Shown: piece after piece, positions 41,961 through 51,558 of the stretch | Layout of the letters: each line of letters starts with the position of its first letter | Position numbering within the stretch: the stretch's first letter is position 1 | Assembly: GCA_019637755.1 (NCBI GenBank) | Contig: JAHBVC010000001.1 | Coordinates: forward strand, 896,480-960,479 | From: Anaerolineales bacterium | GTDB lineage: Bacteria > Chloroflexota > Anaerolineae > Anaerolineales > UBA11579 | DNA length: 64,000 bases | Direction: 5' to 3' | Position numbers and translations under genes: made by a program | The notes under the pieces: model-generated | Told to the model about the DNA's origin: nothing | Seen by the model: the letters and a program-made list of their open reading frames with translations, nothing else | Database searches by the model: none

Positions 41961-44900
41961 CAGCGTTCCAGCACTTCATAGATGGCCGTATCGCCAACGC
42001 GGAAAACTTCCTGCCACAGGCGCCCCTCGGCCGCGGCGAACTTGGTCAGACCCTCCGCGGAATACACGGCTTGCTCCATCTGGCCCACCACAATGTAGCG
42101 CACGGCGTACTTGGCCAGCAGGTTCTCGGCTTGGGTCAGATCCGTGGTTTCGTAAAATAGATTGACATCGCCCATGCGCCCCCAGACATCATTGCCGGGC
42201 ACAAACTCGCGCTGCTGGCGTTGGTGATGGTTCCAGCCCAGCACCGCCGGCAACCCGGTATAGATGGAATAGCGCGCCCCCCAGCGGTACTCGCTGACGT
42301 AACCTTCCATGATCACCGGCGAACCGTTGACGTGGTCTTGCATCCAGCGGATGGCGGCGTAATCTTCACTGAGCATCAGCACGCGATCGGCTTCGTAGTA
42401 CACGGCATTTTGCATATACGCCATGCCGTCGAGGGTGTGCGGGCTACCCTCCGCCATGCGGTCTCTGATCTTGGCGGTGACGCCCAGTAGCAGGAACAAT
42501 GCCGCGCAGGCCAGCAACAGCGTGGCCAGGCCCTGCCACACGCCGCGCCAATTGGGTGACCAGTGCGGCAGGGCCTGCCAACACCAAGCCGCCGCCAGGC
42601 TGGCGCACAGCGCCAGCAACGTCCAGGCTTGCATATAAAACTTGAAGACCGTGTTCATGCGCGAGATGTCGCCTTTCAGCACCATCACTTCCACAAACAA
42701 GGTCAGGAAGACCGCCGTGCCACTCAAGAACAGCACCAGCCGCTTGCTTTCATCCTGGCCGGGGCGCAGGAACAGCGCACCGATCCACAGCAGCAGGGGC
42801 ACCAGCAACCAGCCCACCACCACGCCGAGAATCTGCAGGGCAAACAAGATCAGGAAAATAGCTAGCGCGCCCAGGGGCAGCGCCCACACATAGCCCTCGA
42901 GCTTGCGCACCGAGGAAAGCGGCGTACTGGCCAGCCATTGGCGCGTCTCCCAGGCCAGCCAGGCCACCAGGAAAAAGAGGAACACGCCCCAATGCGTAAA
43001 GTAAGGCCCAAAGGCCACGTGAACACCATCCCACACGCGCAGAGAGCTGTAGCCCTGGCGATACCACCAGCCAAACGGCACATAGGCCAGGTAGCACAAC
43101 GCCGCCAGCACCAGCGGCCCGGCCAGCATCTTCAGGCTGCGCGGCAAGCCCTGCGCCGTGCTACGCGGCAGGTAACGCCACAAGGCATAGCCCGCAGCCA
43201 GCGCCGCCAAGAGCGCGTAGACCGGCAGATCCCAGGTGTTGATCGGGCGCAAGCTGCCGATGACGATGCCGCCAAAAACGAAGACCCAGGCCAGTTGCAG
43301 CGCGCCGCGCAGCCCGCGTTGGGCGCGTGCCGTGCCCCACCCGCCGCTGAGCACCGCCGAGAGCGCCCAGGCCAGCGCCAGCAATGTGACCGGCAGGGCG
43401 ATCATGTGAGCGTGCAGATCGGCGTAGGTGAAGGTGAACAACGGGAATTCAGTGATCGGCGCCGATTCGCCCGGAGCGGGGAAGATGCGCGTCGGGTTCC
43501 AATACCACTCGCCCAAGCCATACGGCAGCGGCGTCCCGGTCAGCGAGAGGGCCAGCCCGCGTAGCATCCAGCCCAGCTGGGTTAGTGTGCCCACGCCTTC
43601 CAACGCGGCCCCGCCGCCGCCCAGCCGCGCGTAGCCCTGCAAGATCATTTGAATGCTGCCCAGGTTGCCCAGCAGCACACTGGCCAGCGCGGCGCTCAAA
43701 CCCACGGCATGCGCACCCGGGCCGCGCGCCGCCACCGCCTGGCGTGCCTGCCAGGCGGCCCACAGATTCCATGCGACGCTATAGGCCCCCAAGGCCAGCA
43801 TGGCGAACAAGCTGGGCAGGATCAGGTTGTAGGCCACCGCGGGGATAATGCCGAGCAGCTTGACCAGGGCGCCGACCAATACAAAGCCGTAATAGTAGTA
43901 ATTGATATAGCCGCCGGCGAACCACGGGTCATACGCGGGGAAGCTGCTGCTCTTGAGCACCGCGTTGAAATAGGCAAAATCCATCGGCTTCTCGCCGCCT
44001 TTGGCAGGGTGCCATAAATCAGGATTGCCCAGACGGATCAGCAGCATGATGAGGAAGAAGCCGAGGAACAACGCCTCGGTGCGCAGGAACATGGCACGCT
44101 GGCTCTTCCACTCCGCCTTGATCTGCGGCCATTGTGGCCGGGCCGCCAGCACGCCCAACAAGCCGATCAGCAGTGCGCACACGGCCAGCCAGGCGCGGCT
44201 GAAGCTCAGCCCCAGCGAGCCGCCCAGCCAGCCCAGATAGGCCAGCAGCAGTAACCCTGCCAAGCGCGCAAACGGGTAGCCGCCATCCCGCAGGCCGGGC
44301 AGAGCCCAGCGCACCAAGGGATACGCCAGCACGCCCAGCACGCCCAGCGCCAGATACCACACCACCAGGCTGACCCATGGCGCAGCATTGACCCAGGCCT
44401 GGCGGCTGAACAACGCCGCCCAGGTGCCGCCGGCCTGCTGCTCTGCCAGCCGGTCGGCGGGCAGCATCAGCGTGGGCGGCACACCACCCGAGGCTTGCTT
44501 CGGGGTGAGGTTGACCGCCTGGTCTACCGGAGCGCTGGCCAGAATGGCGGCCACCGCGGCCGGGTCGTAGGCGGCGGTCTTTTTGAAGATCAGCACCTTG
44601 GGATGGTCGTAGACGGTGAAGGCTTCTTCGGCCCATTGGTCGTTGAAGCTCCAACCGCCCAGGTGCGGGGCGTTCTCAAACACTTGCACCAGCTCAAAGC
44701 CCAGTTGGCCGCTGAACTGGCCGGGCTGTGCTTCGGCATAGCACCACTCAATGCTGCGCTCCGTGGGGCAGCCTAACAGGGCGCGGTAATAAGTGATCGC
44801 CAGCGGAAAGCGTTCCGGCAGGCGCGGCAGGCTGCCCCATTGGCGGTTGGACGAGATGAACACATAGTCCGCCGCATCGAGCGTGCTCTGAAATCGCTGC

Positions 44901-47110
44901 ACCTTCTCGGCGTTCTCGTTCCAGTACATTTCAAAGTTCAGCCCGCCCTGGTAGATGCCCCCAAAGCCGTCGTAGCTATCGATGCGCAGGGGCAGGCCGT
45001 CATCCCAACTGGTTTCGTTGGCCACCGGGCTCCCTTGCAAAATCGCCTGCGTTGCATTGAGTGTGCTGAGTTGCAAGTAGTAGATGATGCCTTGCTGCAG
45101 GGTCACTGGCGACTCTAGCGGCAGGCTGGCTGCGTTGGCCAGGCTGGCGCCGGGCGCCACCGCCAACGTAGTATCCAGCAGGGGCTCGGCCATATCCGGG
45201 CTCAGGCTGAGCTGCACGCGCAGCGGCACGGGCGCCGGCCGCAAGGCCTTCTCCGGCCGCAAGTAGAGCACCACCTGGTCAGGGAAGTTGCCTGGTGCCA
45301 GTGCAAATTGCAGATCCAACGCCGCGCCCAGTTGGGTGAGTAGCGGCGCGTCGAGCACGTCTTGTTGCGGCAGCTCACTGCTTTGCGAGTGGCTCACCAC
45401 CACGCGCTCCACCCACAGGCTGCCTGTGCCCGCCGGAAACTGCACATGCAATTGGTACAAGGCCAACGGGTCAGCGAAGGTGGTGGCGCCTACCGCCATT
45501 GCCACTGCGCTGGTCTCACCCACAGGCAGGTTGGCAAAATCAACCACCTGCCCGTAATCGGCGTTGAGCACCTCGCCACTGGCGCCCGAACGCAGCGTCA
45601 GCGCCAGCGGCGTTTGCAGCGTCTTGAAGTCCAGCTGGGTCAGCACGCCACCCTGGCGCGCCGAGAAGCTGGTGAGCAAGGGCATTTCGGCGCGGATGCG
45701 CGTGTTGTAGGGCAGCGAGAGCGGCTGGTGGCTGGTGCCCTGCTCGTTTTGCACAATGAGTGTCAGCGGGCCAGGGATGTTGTCATAGATCCAGCGCGTG
45801 GCGGCCACGCGGGCGTGCGGCTGCAGGTAGACCTGGACGAAGGCCAGCGACCATAGCAGGCCACCCACCACGCCCAGCACGCCCAGGCCCAGCGCGGCGG
45901 CACGCAGCCAGCGGCTGGCAGGCGCCGCTGCGCCGCGGCGCGCCGCGGCCAACCGCCACAGCTCAAAAATGCCCCAGGCGCCCAAGATCGCCAGCATTGG
46001 GTACAGCGGCAGAAAATAGCGCATGGTGGGGTTGAAGGCCAGCGACTGTTGCACAAAATAGATCAGGCCCCAAGCCAAAACCACAAAGTACGGCTTGAGC
46101 CACTCGCCTTTAAGGGCGCGCCAGGCTGCCCAGCCAAAGCCCAGCCAGCTAGTGATCGCCAGTGGCCAACCCAGCCCCCAGCGCACAATGTTTTGCAAGC
46201 CGAACCACAGCGGGCGGCGCGCCCATTGCATCGAGGGCGGCCAATCGGCATCGCCGCTCACCTGGGCGGCAAGCTGGCGCATAGTCTCAACCCACTCAGG
46301 GTTGAGGCGTAGGCCGATGAAGGCATAAGGCTGAAAAATGCGGAAGGCCAGCAGGCTCAGCCCGGCCGCCATCAGCGTATACAGCACACCCTTGCCAAGC
46401 TGCGCCTCGCGCCACTCGGCCTCCATCGCCTGCACCCGAATGATCACGGCGATCGGCAAGGTGAGGCACACCAGGCCCACGCTGACTTTGGAAGCCATGG
46501 CGCTGCCCAACGCCACGCCGAACCACACGAAATCCCACAGGTCAAAGCGCCCCTTGGCTTTGGTGGAGGGAGTGGCCACGCGCACGGCGAAATACACCGT
46601 GATGACAGTGAACAGGTTGACAAAATTGTCCACTGTCCAAAAATGCGATTGCTGGATCGCCATGACGGAGACGCTGTAGAAGGCCGCCGCCAGCAAGCCG
46701 ACCCGGCGATCAAACAGGCGCCGGGCGGTGAAGTACACCATGGCGATCACGCCGACATCGGCCAGGGCGGAAAGCACGCGCCCGACCAGATAGATGGAGT
46801 CGTAACCGGTCATCTGGGTCCACTCGCCGACATAGCGCACCAAGACCACTGGCAGCGTGCCGTAGACAAAGAAGCTAAACCCGGCATTGCTGGGATTCAG
46901 CGTGGAGCTGGCCGTGTTGAAGTATTCGCCGAGGCTGGGGACACTGTGCAGCGCCGCGGCTACCTGGGTCAGAAAGCGCTCATCGGGGTGCAAGTGGCGG
47001 CTCTCGTCCCAATCCAGCCCCGCCAGGCGCAGGGTAGCGGCGGCCAGCAACAAGGCCACCAGGGCGGCCTGATACAGCCATTGCGGAATGCGGTAGGTGT
47101 GCTTGGGCAT
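41960..47110 (-). CDS. Giant GT39-DUF2298 fusion membrane glycosyltransferase
   Basis: 1,716-residue protein made of two polytopic modules. The N-terminal part (to about residue 430) is a PMT/ArnT-like GT-C domain with acidic loop LDWDESRHLHPDERF (about 32-46) and about 10 helices. Residues about 440-920 are mostly soluble and beta-rich, containing carbohydrate-binding-like stretches. From about 930 another polytopic domain begins with the DUF2298 signature GGEKPMDFAYFNAVLKSSS, then YDPWFAGGYINYYYYGFVLVGALVKLLG near 1040-1080. The C-terminal 130 residues are soluble and resemble the tail of the neighbouring DUF2298 protein. The stop overlaps the next start by one base. Likely role: sugar transfer from polyprenyl donors to envelope glycans (inferred). 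Confidence 0.9.
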   Translation of the reverse strand: MPKHTYRIPQWLYQAALVALLLAAATLRLAGLDWDESRHLHPDERFLTQVAAALHSVPSLGEYFNTASSTLNPSNAGFSFFVYGTLPVVLVRYVGEWTQMTGYDSIYLVGRVLSALADVGVIAMVYFTARRLFDRRVGLLAAAFYSVSVMAIQQSHFWTVDNFVNLFTVITVYFAVRVATPSTKAKGRFDLWDFVWFGVALGSAMASKVSVGLVCLTLPIAVIIRVQAMEAEWREAQLGKGVLYTLMAAGLSLLAFRIFQPYAFIGLRLNPEWVETMRQLAAQVSGDADWPPSMQWARRPLWFGLQNIVRWGLGWPLAITSWLGFGWAAWRALKGEWLKPYFVVLAWGLIYFVQQSLAFNPTMRYFLPLYPMLAILGAWGIFELWRLAAARRGAAAPASRWLRAAALGLGVLGVVGGLLWSLAFVQVYLQPHARVAATRWIYDNIPGPLTLIVQNEQGTSHQPLSLPYNTRIRAEMPLLTSFSARQGGVLTQLDFKTLQTPLALTLRSGASGEVLNADYGQVVDFANLPVGETSAVAMAVGATTFADPLALYQLHVQFPAGTGSLWVERVVVSHSQSSELPQQDVLDAPLLTQLGAALDLQFALAPGNFPDQVVLYLRPEKALRPAPVPLRVQLSLSPDMAEPLLDTTLAVAPGASLANAASLPLESPVTLQQGIIYYLQLSTLNATQAILQGSPVANETSWDDGLPLRIDSYDGFGGIYQGGLNFEMYWNENAEKVQRFQSTLDAADYVFISSNRQWGSLPRLPERFPLAITYYRALLGCPTERSIEWCYAEAQPGQFSGQLGFELVQVFENAPHLGGWSFNDQWAEEAFTVYDHPKVLIFKKTAAYDPAAVAAILASAPVDQAVNLTPKQASGGVPPTLMLPADRLAEQQAGGTWAALFSRQAWVNAAPWVSLVVWYLALGVLGVLAYPLVRWALPGLRDGGYPFARLAGLLLLAYLGWLGGSLGLSFSRAWLAVCALLIGLLGVLAARPQWPQIKAEWKSQRAMFLRTEALFLGFFLIMLLIRLGNPDLWHPAKGGEKPMDFAYFNAVLKSSSFPAYDPWFAGGYINYYYYGFVLVGALVKLLGIIPAVAYNLILPSLFAMLALGAYSVAWNLWAAWQARQAVAARGPGAHAVGLSAALASVLLGNLGSIQMILQGYARLGGGGAALEGVGTLTQLGWMLRGLALSLTGTPLPYGLGEWYWNPTRIFPAPGESAPITEFPLFTFTYADLHAHMIALPVTLLALAWALSAVLSGGWGTARAQRGLRGALQLAWVFVFGGIVIGSLRPINTWDLPVYALLAALAAGYALWRYLPRSTAQGLPRSLKMLAGPLVLAALCYLAYVPFGWWYRQGYSSLRVWDGVHVAFGPYFTHWGVFLFFLVAWLAWETRQWLASTPLSSVRKLEGYVWALPLGALAIFLILFALQILGVVVGWLLVPLLLWIGALFLRPGQDESKRLVLFLSGTAVFLTLFVEVMVLKGDISRMNTVFKFYMQAWTLLALCASLAAAWCWQALPHWSPNWRGVWQGLATLLLACAALFLLLGVTAKIRDRMAEGSPHTLDGMAYMQNAVYYEADRVLMLSEDYAAIRWMQDHVNGSPVIMEGYVSEYRWGARYSIYTGLPAVLGWNHHQRQQREFVPGNDVWGRMGDVNLFYETTDLTQAENLLAKYAVRYIVVGQMEQAVYSAEGLTKFAAAEGRLWQEVFRVGDTAIYEVLER

Positions 47111-47113
47111 GGG

Positions 47114-49249
47114 TTAGTTGTTCGCCACCAGATAGAGATAGAAATCACGTGAGGCCACTTGGCTGGTGTACGTGGTCAGCACGCCCTGCGGGAACAATTG
47201 CTGCAGGGTGCTGAGCGCCAGTGTATCCTCTGGTTTCAGAATGTATAGCCGCGGCGCGGCCACGCTCGCCGTTTGGGTCAACTGCTCGGGCCAGATGGCG
47301 TAATCGCGCCCCGGGTTGTTGGCCTCCATCGCCACCAGGCGCGTATCCACCCAGTGCGGGTACGCCACCACCCAGGCGCTCTCCAATGAGCCGAAGCTAG
47401 CGGCGAAATCAGCGATCACCGCGCCCATTTCAGCACTGTTCCAGGAATTGGCGCGATAGGCACGCGTGTATTGGTTGAACAGTCCCAGATTGCTGGCGGC
47501 CACCAGCGCCAGCAGCCCGGCGGCGGCGAGCTGGCTTGCAGCGGCACGTTTGGGCGCCAGGCGCTGGCCCAGGCTGCGCAGATAAGTCTCCAGCGCCAAG
47601 GCGGCGAGTACAAAGGCGGGCACCCAGGCGCCACTGGCGCGGTTCATCGCCGGGTTCTCCTCCGGAAATGCCAGGGACAACGTAGACGGCAAGAGGAGCA
47701 AGGGCAGGCTGAGCAGCAGAAACAGATCCTGCCATTGGCGCTGGCGTGCATAGCGCATCGCCGTGAAGCACACCCCCAGCAAGAGCAGCGTGGCAGTGAA
47801 CAGGTCAAAGGCCGGGCTGCGCACAGTGCCCACCACCCACTGACTGCCGCCGGAGTAGTTGAATAGCCCCAATCCCTTGAGCATGTTGCTCAGCAGGATG
47901 AAACCCACCGGGCCGGGGTAGGCGCGCTCGGCTTCACCCAGCCGGGTCAGAATGCGCTGGTTGGCTACCAAGAGATGATCGATGGAGTAGCGTAGTAGCG
48001 GCGTGGTGGCCACCAACGCCACCACCAAGAGCAGCAAAGCACCCGTGATGGCGCGGTTGCGCAGGCTGGCGCTGCTGCGATGCAGCAGGAAGATGGCTAG
48101 CGCGGCAGCGGCCACCAGCGGCACGATGCGAAAGGCGGTGTAGCCATTCAAGCCGATGCCCAGGCACACGCCGGCCAGCAAATAGTCGTTAAGCTGGCCG
48201 CGGCGTATGCCGCGCAGCAAAAAGTAAAGCGTGGGTGCAGTAAGCGTGGCGTACCAATAGAAGTTCAAGCCGAGATGGGCGAGCACGTTGGGCCAGTACG
48301 CCAGGCCAGCCAGTGCCAGGGTGAATACGCCCACCCGGCGGCCGCCCAACTCTTCGCCCATCAAGTACATGAACACCAAACCAGCCAGTGAAGCCAGCGT
48401 ACTGGTGAGCTTGAGCGTCAGAAAGCTGACCCCGGTACCAAACCAGCGGCCCACCCATGCCGCCAGATAAAACGGCAGCGGCTCGCGCCCGGTATTGCGC
48501 TCAAAGAAGATCGCCGCTTGGCCATTACGAATATCCAGCAGATCAAGCAGCATTTCGGCATGATCACTGACCATTTCGGGCGGCGCGCTGCGCAGCGCGT
48601 ACAAGCGCACCGCCAGGATCAAGGCGCCGAGCAGCAACAGCAGCAATGTATGCCGCCCCACGCGCAAGGTGAACTCGGGCTGGGCCCAAAACGCCGCCCA
48701 GCGCGTGCGCCAGCCTGGGCGCCGCGGGCCGGGCTGCCAAAAGGCATACAGCAGGCTGCCCAGCGCACCCAGCCAGCACACGACATTGAGCAAATTGAAG
48801 CGGTTGTGCCCGCTGAGCAAAAAGGTGAGCACAAACAGCACTGCCGCTACAATCAACGGCGTGCGCCGGAAACTCAGCGCGGCCTTATTGGCCGCGGCGG
48901 GCTGCAAAGCCGGCAGCGCCCATTCGCCGTGCCGGTTGGCCCAGATAGCCAGGCCCAGCGCCAGCACCCATAGGGGCACGGCCAAGGCCAGCGTGGCCGG
49001 GCTGCTGCCCGCCAGGCTGAGCAAGGCTTGCCCGGCCAGGAATAGCAGTACCGCGCCCAGGCTGCGCCAGGGCAGCTGAGCCAGCGTGAAGGCAGGTGCA
49101 GCCGCCTTGCTGCGCGGCCTGCGCGCCGACGTGGCTGCGGGGCGCAGGCGGGTGCGGCGGCCCTTGCCGCTTGGCAGCGGCGGAATGGCCGGCGGCTGCT
49201 GGCCGCGCAGGAGTGCTTTCAGGTAATCGAGCAGACTGGGTTCGGGCAT
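47114..49249 (-). CDS. GT39/ArnT-like membrane glycosyltransferase
   Basis: 711-residue protein. A basic, Pro/Ser-rich cytoplasmic N-terminus of about 55 residues precedes about 13 membrane helices. The first large loop carries SAPPEMVSDHAEMLLDLLDIRNGQAAIFFERNTGREPLPFYLAAWVGRWFG, which contains the acidic pair and the family signature of dolichyl/polyprenyl-phosphate-mannose-type transferases. The C-terminal 150 residues are outside and hold YPHWVDTRLVAMEANNPGRDYAIWP. Three bases separate it from the next gene. First of the five-gene membrane block ending at cmk and the kinase. Confidence 0.88.
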   Translation of the reverse strand: MPEPSLLDYLKALLRGQQPPAIPPLPSGKGRRTRLRPAATSARRPRSKAAAPAFTLAQLPWRSLGAVLLFLAGQALLSLAGSSPATLALAVPLWVLALGLAIWANRHGEWALPALQPAAANKAALSFRRTPLIVAAVLFVLTFLLSGHNRFNLLNVVCWLGALGSLLYAFWQPGPRRPGWRTRWAAFWAQPEFTLRVGRHTLLLLLLGALILAVRLYALRSAPPEMVSDHAEMLLDLLDIRNGQAAIFFERNTGREPLPFYLAAWVGRWFGTGVSFLTLKLTSTLASLAGLVFMYLMGEELGGRRVGVFTLALAGLAYWPNVLAHLGLNFYWYATLTAPTLYFLLRGIRRGQLNDYLLAGVCLGIGLNGYTAFRIVPLVAAAALAIFLLHRSSASLRNRAITGALLLLVVALVATTPLLRYSIDHLLVANQRILTRLGEAERAYPGPVGFILLSNMLKGLGLFNYSGGSQWVVGTVRSPAFDLFTATLLLLGVCFTAMRYARQRQWQDLFLLLSLPLLLLPSTLSLAFPEENPAMNRASGAWVPAFVLAALALETYLRSLGQRLAPKRAAASQLAAAGLLALVAASNLGLFNQYTRAYRANSWNSAEMGAVIADFAASFGSLESAWVVAYPHWVDTRLVAMEANNPGRDYAIWPEQLTQTASVAAPRLYILKPEDTLALSTLQQLFPQGVLTTYTSQVASRDFYLYLVANN

Positions 49250-49283
49250 AGGGCGAATGGCCTGCTGAGGCCACGCCTGATTT

Positions 49284-49300
49284 TATCGTAGCGCACGATA
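49284..49300. promoter_or_regulatory. Palindrome TATCGT-N5-ACGATA upstream of the GT39 block
   Basis: Six-base arms separated by five bases, overlapping a TAAAAT-like -10 on the minus strand, about 35-50 bases before the ATG at 49249. A second small hairpin TGGCCT-CAGC-AGGCCA follows. Operator function is a guess. Confidence 0.35.
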
Positions 49301-49341
49301 GCGCGCCTGTGTGCAGATGACGCCAGGGTTAATGCGCGGCG

Positions 49342-50172
49342 CTAGCGGCGGCGCGCGACATACCAGGTATAGGTGCCTTCAGGGTCGGCGCCGTGATTGG
49401 CGTGCGCCGCAAACAGGCGTTGCGTGATGCCCAAGTTGGCGCGGCTGGGCCACAGCACCCAGCGGCCGAACAACTTGCGCGCCACATAGCTGGGCAAGCC
49501 AAAGTAATGCCCCCACTCCAGTGCGTGCAGCGCGGCGGGTGGGAAGTAGTGCCACCATGCTTCTATATCAAAGCCGGCTTCGTCCAGCCGCGTCGCCCAT
49601 TCTTCAGGCGAGAGCATGTTGATATGGCGCGAGATACGCGTGAACAGGCGCACATAGGCGGCGGCCAGGGCCTTGAGGCCTAGCTTGCTGAGCCAATTGG
49701 CAATCGAAAGATTGTGCGGCCAGCGATGATTGGGCACGCAGAACAGGAACAGGCCGCCCTTGCGCACCAGGCGGCCGGTTTCATTGAGCACCGCTTGCAA
49801 ATTGGGGATGTGCTCAAGCACCGAATTACTGAGCGCGCTGGCAAAGTGGCCGCCGGCCAGCGGGGCGCGGTGGCCGAGGGCCTGCACCAGGCCGCCATAG
49901 GCGCCCCACTGCTTGGCTTCCTGCAGGGAGACGAAGGCCGGGTCCAGCCCGACCTCAAACTTTTGCGTAAATACCTGGCTGGCAAAATGGCCATCCCCGC
50001 AGCCGAGGTCATACACCGGCGCGGCGAGTTCAAAATCTTTGTAAAAATCAGCCTCTACCGCGCGCAACAAAGCACGGAAATACGGCAAGGCCTGTAACTG
50101 GATCCACCAGTGTTTATTCTCGCCCTGGCGCGGTGGGGGCGCTGATTGCGGCGGCAAGCTCACGCCCCACAT
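49342..50172 (-). CDS. SAM-dependent class I methyltransferase
   Basis: 276-residue methyltransferase of the Methyltransf_11 type. SAM-binding motif I VYDLGCGDGHFASQVF, an acidic motif II VGLDPAF, ALSNSVLEHIPNLQAVLNETGRLVRKGGLFLFCVPN (motifs post-I to III) are clear. The C-terminal part (HALEWGHYFGLPSYVARKLFGRW) is family-specific. Start: ATG 50172 overlaps the upstream gene by 13 bases, while GTG 50163 gives the common 4-base GTGA overlap; either is possible. Clustered with a GT4, so it may methylate a sugar or glycolipid. Confidence 0.88.
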   Translation of the reverse strand: MWGVSLPPQSAPPPRQGENKHWWIQLQALPYFRALLRAVEADFYKDFELAAPVYDLGCGDGHFASQVFTQKFEVGLDPAFVSLQEAKQWGAYGGLVQALGHRAPLAGGHFASALSNSVLEHIPNLQAVLNETGRLVRKGGLFLFCVPNHRWPHNLSIANWLSKLGLKALAAAYVRLFTRISRHINMLSPEEWATRLDEAGFDIEAWWHYFPPAALHALEWGHYFGLPSYVARKLFGRWVLWPSRANLGITQRLFAAHANHGADPEGTYTWYVARRR

Positions 50173-51335
50173 CCGGCAAGCTCACGCGCAATCTCTTCGA
50201 AGAGCGCTTCGTGGCGCGCCGCGCAAGTTTGCGGGCTGAACTCCGTACGCAGCGCGTCGGCATCGCCGCGATATTTTTCGGGGTGCGAGAGCACCTCGAT
50301 CATGTTGGCGGCCAGCGCGGCGGCATCGCCCACGGGCGAGACCAGGCCCATGCCGCTCATGCGCACGGGTTGGCGCACGCCAGGCAGCGCGGCGGCCACC
50401 ACAGGTTTGCCATTCATCATCGCTTCAATCTGTACAAAGCCAAAGGTCTCAGTGGAATTGGTGCTGGGCACCACCAGCAGATCCAGCCCCTGATAGAACG
50501 AGGGCATGTCTTCCATGGGCAGCGTGCCCAAAAATCTCCACTGGCCGGCTTTCTCGTATTCGGCGATCTGCGGGAACAGGCGCTGGGCATAGGCTTCTTC
50601 GCCCAGCACATCCTGATACTGCCCGGCAAACCACACCAGTGCGTTGGGGAACTTTTGCTGCACCGCGGGCAGCGCTTGCAGCAAGACTTCAACACCCTTT
50701 TCCGCAGCGAAGCGCGTGGCCATGGCAATCACTGGGCCGCGTTGCTCAGGATTGTGGCGAGCGGAAAAAGCCAAGGCTTTTTCCGGCTCGCTTTGCGGCA
50801 ACTCCACCGCAGGGGAGATTACGCGCACCTTTGACGCAAAGCGGCGCAGGTACGGCGAATGACTGGCAAAGTCTTCTGTATATGAAGAGATGCGGTGCGT
50901 AAAGCGGGCGGCCAAGTCATTCATGAAATTGACAACAAAGTTGACAAAACGATTAAACAGGCCCGACGAAAGGATCAGATCGGAGTGGTAAATGATCACG
51001 GTGGCTTTCTTGAGCAGCCAGCCGCGGATCGCCAGGCCGGCGGCGTCAAACTGCGGCAGGTGCAGCAGCAGCGCATCATGCTTGCGCGTCTCCTGCCAGG
51101 CCAGGCGGCCGAGGCTGGGCATGATCACGCCCTTGCTGATGCGCAGCGCCACCGGCACGCGGCGGATGCGCACGCCATCCTGCATCTCTTCCAGCGGCAA
51201 GTCCTTCTCAAACTGGGAAGTGAGCACAGTGACCGCGTGCCCGCGCTGCACCAGCGCCTTGGCCAGGCGCTCGGCGTAAATGGTCAGCCCGCTGGTGTGC
51301 GGGCGATAATAGGTGAGAACCGTAAGGATACGCAC
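50160..51335 (-). CDS. Glycosyltransferase family 4
   Basis: 391-residue GT-B-fold retaining transferase. N-terminal acceptor domain with YYRPHTSGLTIYAERLAKALVQRGHAVTVLT; C-terminal domain with GPVIAMATRFAAEKGVEVLLQAL (nucleotide-sugar binding), VVPSTNSTETFGFVQIEAMMNGKPVVAAALPGVRQPV (the ExFGxxxxEA motif) and the end LFEEIARELAG. GTG start. TAAACT (51342-51347) lies 6 nt before it with no Shine-Dalgarno sequence, so it may be leaderless. First gene of a GT4-methyltransferase pair. Confidence 0.93.
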   Translation of the reverse strand: MRILTVLTYYRPHTSGLTIYAERLAKALVQRGHAVTVLTSQFEKDLPLEEMQDGVRIRRVPVALRISKGVIMPSLGRLAWQETRKHDALLLHLPQFDAAGLAIRGWLLKKATVIIYHSDLILSSGLFNRFVNFVVNFMNDLAARFTHRISSYTEDFASHSPYLRRFASKVRVISPAVELPQSEPEKALAFSARHNPEQRGPVIAMATRFAAEKGVEVLLQALPAVQQKFPNALVWFAGQYQDVLGEEAYAQRLFPQIAEYEKAGQWRFLGTLPMEDMPSFYQGLDLLVVPSTNSTETFGFVQIEAMMNGKPVVAAALPGVRQPVRMSGMGLVSPVGDAAALAANMIEVLSHPEKYRGDADALRTEFSPQTCAARHEALFEEIARELAGCGA

Positions 51336-51341
51336 GGGGTG

Positions 51342-51347
51342 AGTTTA
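51342..51347 (-). promoter_or_regulatory. -10 element of the GT4-methyltransferase operon
   Basis: TAAACT on the minus strand, 6 nt before the GTG at 51335. TTGCAC lies 15 bp upstream as a short-spaced -35 candidate. Confidence 0.45.
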
Positions 51348-51375
51348 TCGCAGAAGTTATAAGTGCAACCAGCTC

Positions 51376-51474
51376 GGGGATTGCTTCGGGGCTGAAAGTC
51401 GCATTTTTATGCGACTTTCAGCTACGCTCGCAAAGACGTGAAGCGGCAGAGCCGCTGAACAACGAAGCAATCCC
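51376..51474. repeat. Palindromic repeat with GGGATTGCTTCG ends and internal perfect hairpin
   Basis: Ends GGGATTGCTTCG (51377-51388) and CGAAGCAATCCC (51463-51474). Inside is a perfect 14-bp hairpin (51391-51404 with 51409-51422, loop TTTT), then ACGCTCGCAAAGACG, related to the CGCTCGCAATGAC end of the element at 23914-24011. The rest of the gap 51336-51558 holds only a CTTTGTGCC/CTTTGTGG-type string. Confidence 0.75.
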
Positions 51475-51558
51475 AAGTACATTGCCAACCACCCTGGATG
51501 CAAGTTACCGTAAAGTCTTTCTTTGTGCCCTTTTGTCTTTGTGGTTACCGGTTACTTA

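Noticed and set aside
51376-51474. Possible tRNA or riboswitch suggested by the perfect hairpin
   Set aside because: There is no cloverleaf, T-loop sequence or CCA-type end; the ends match an intergenic repeat family instead.
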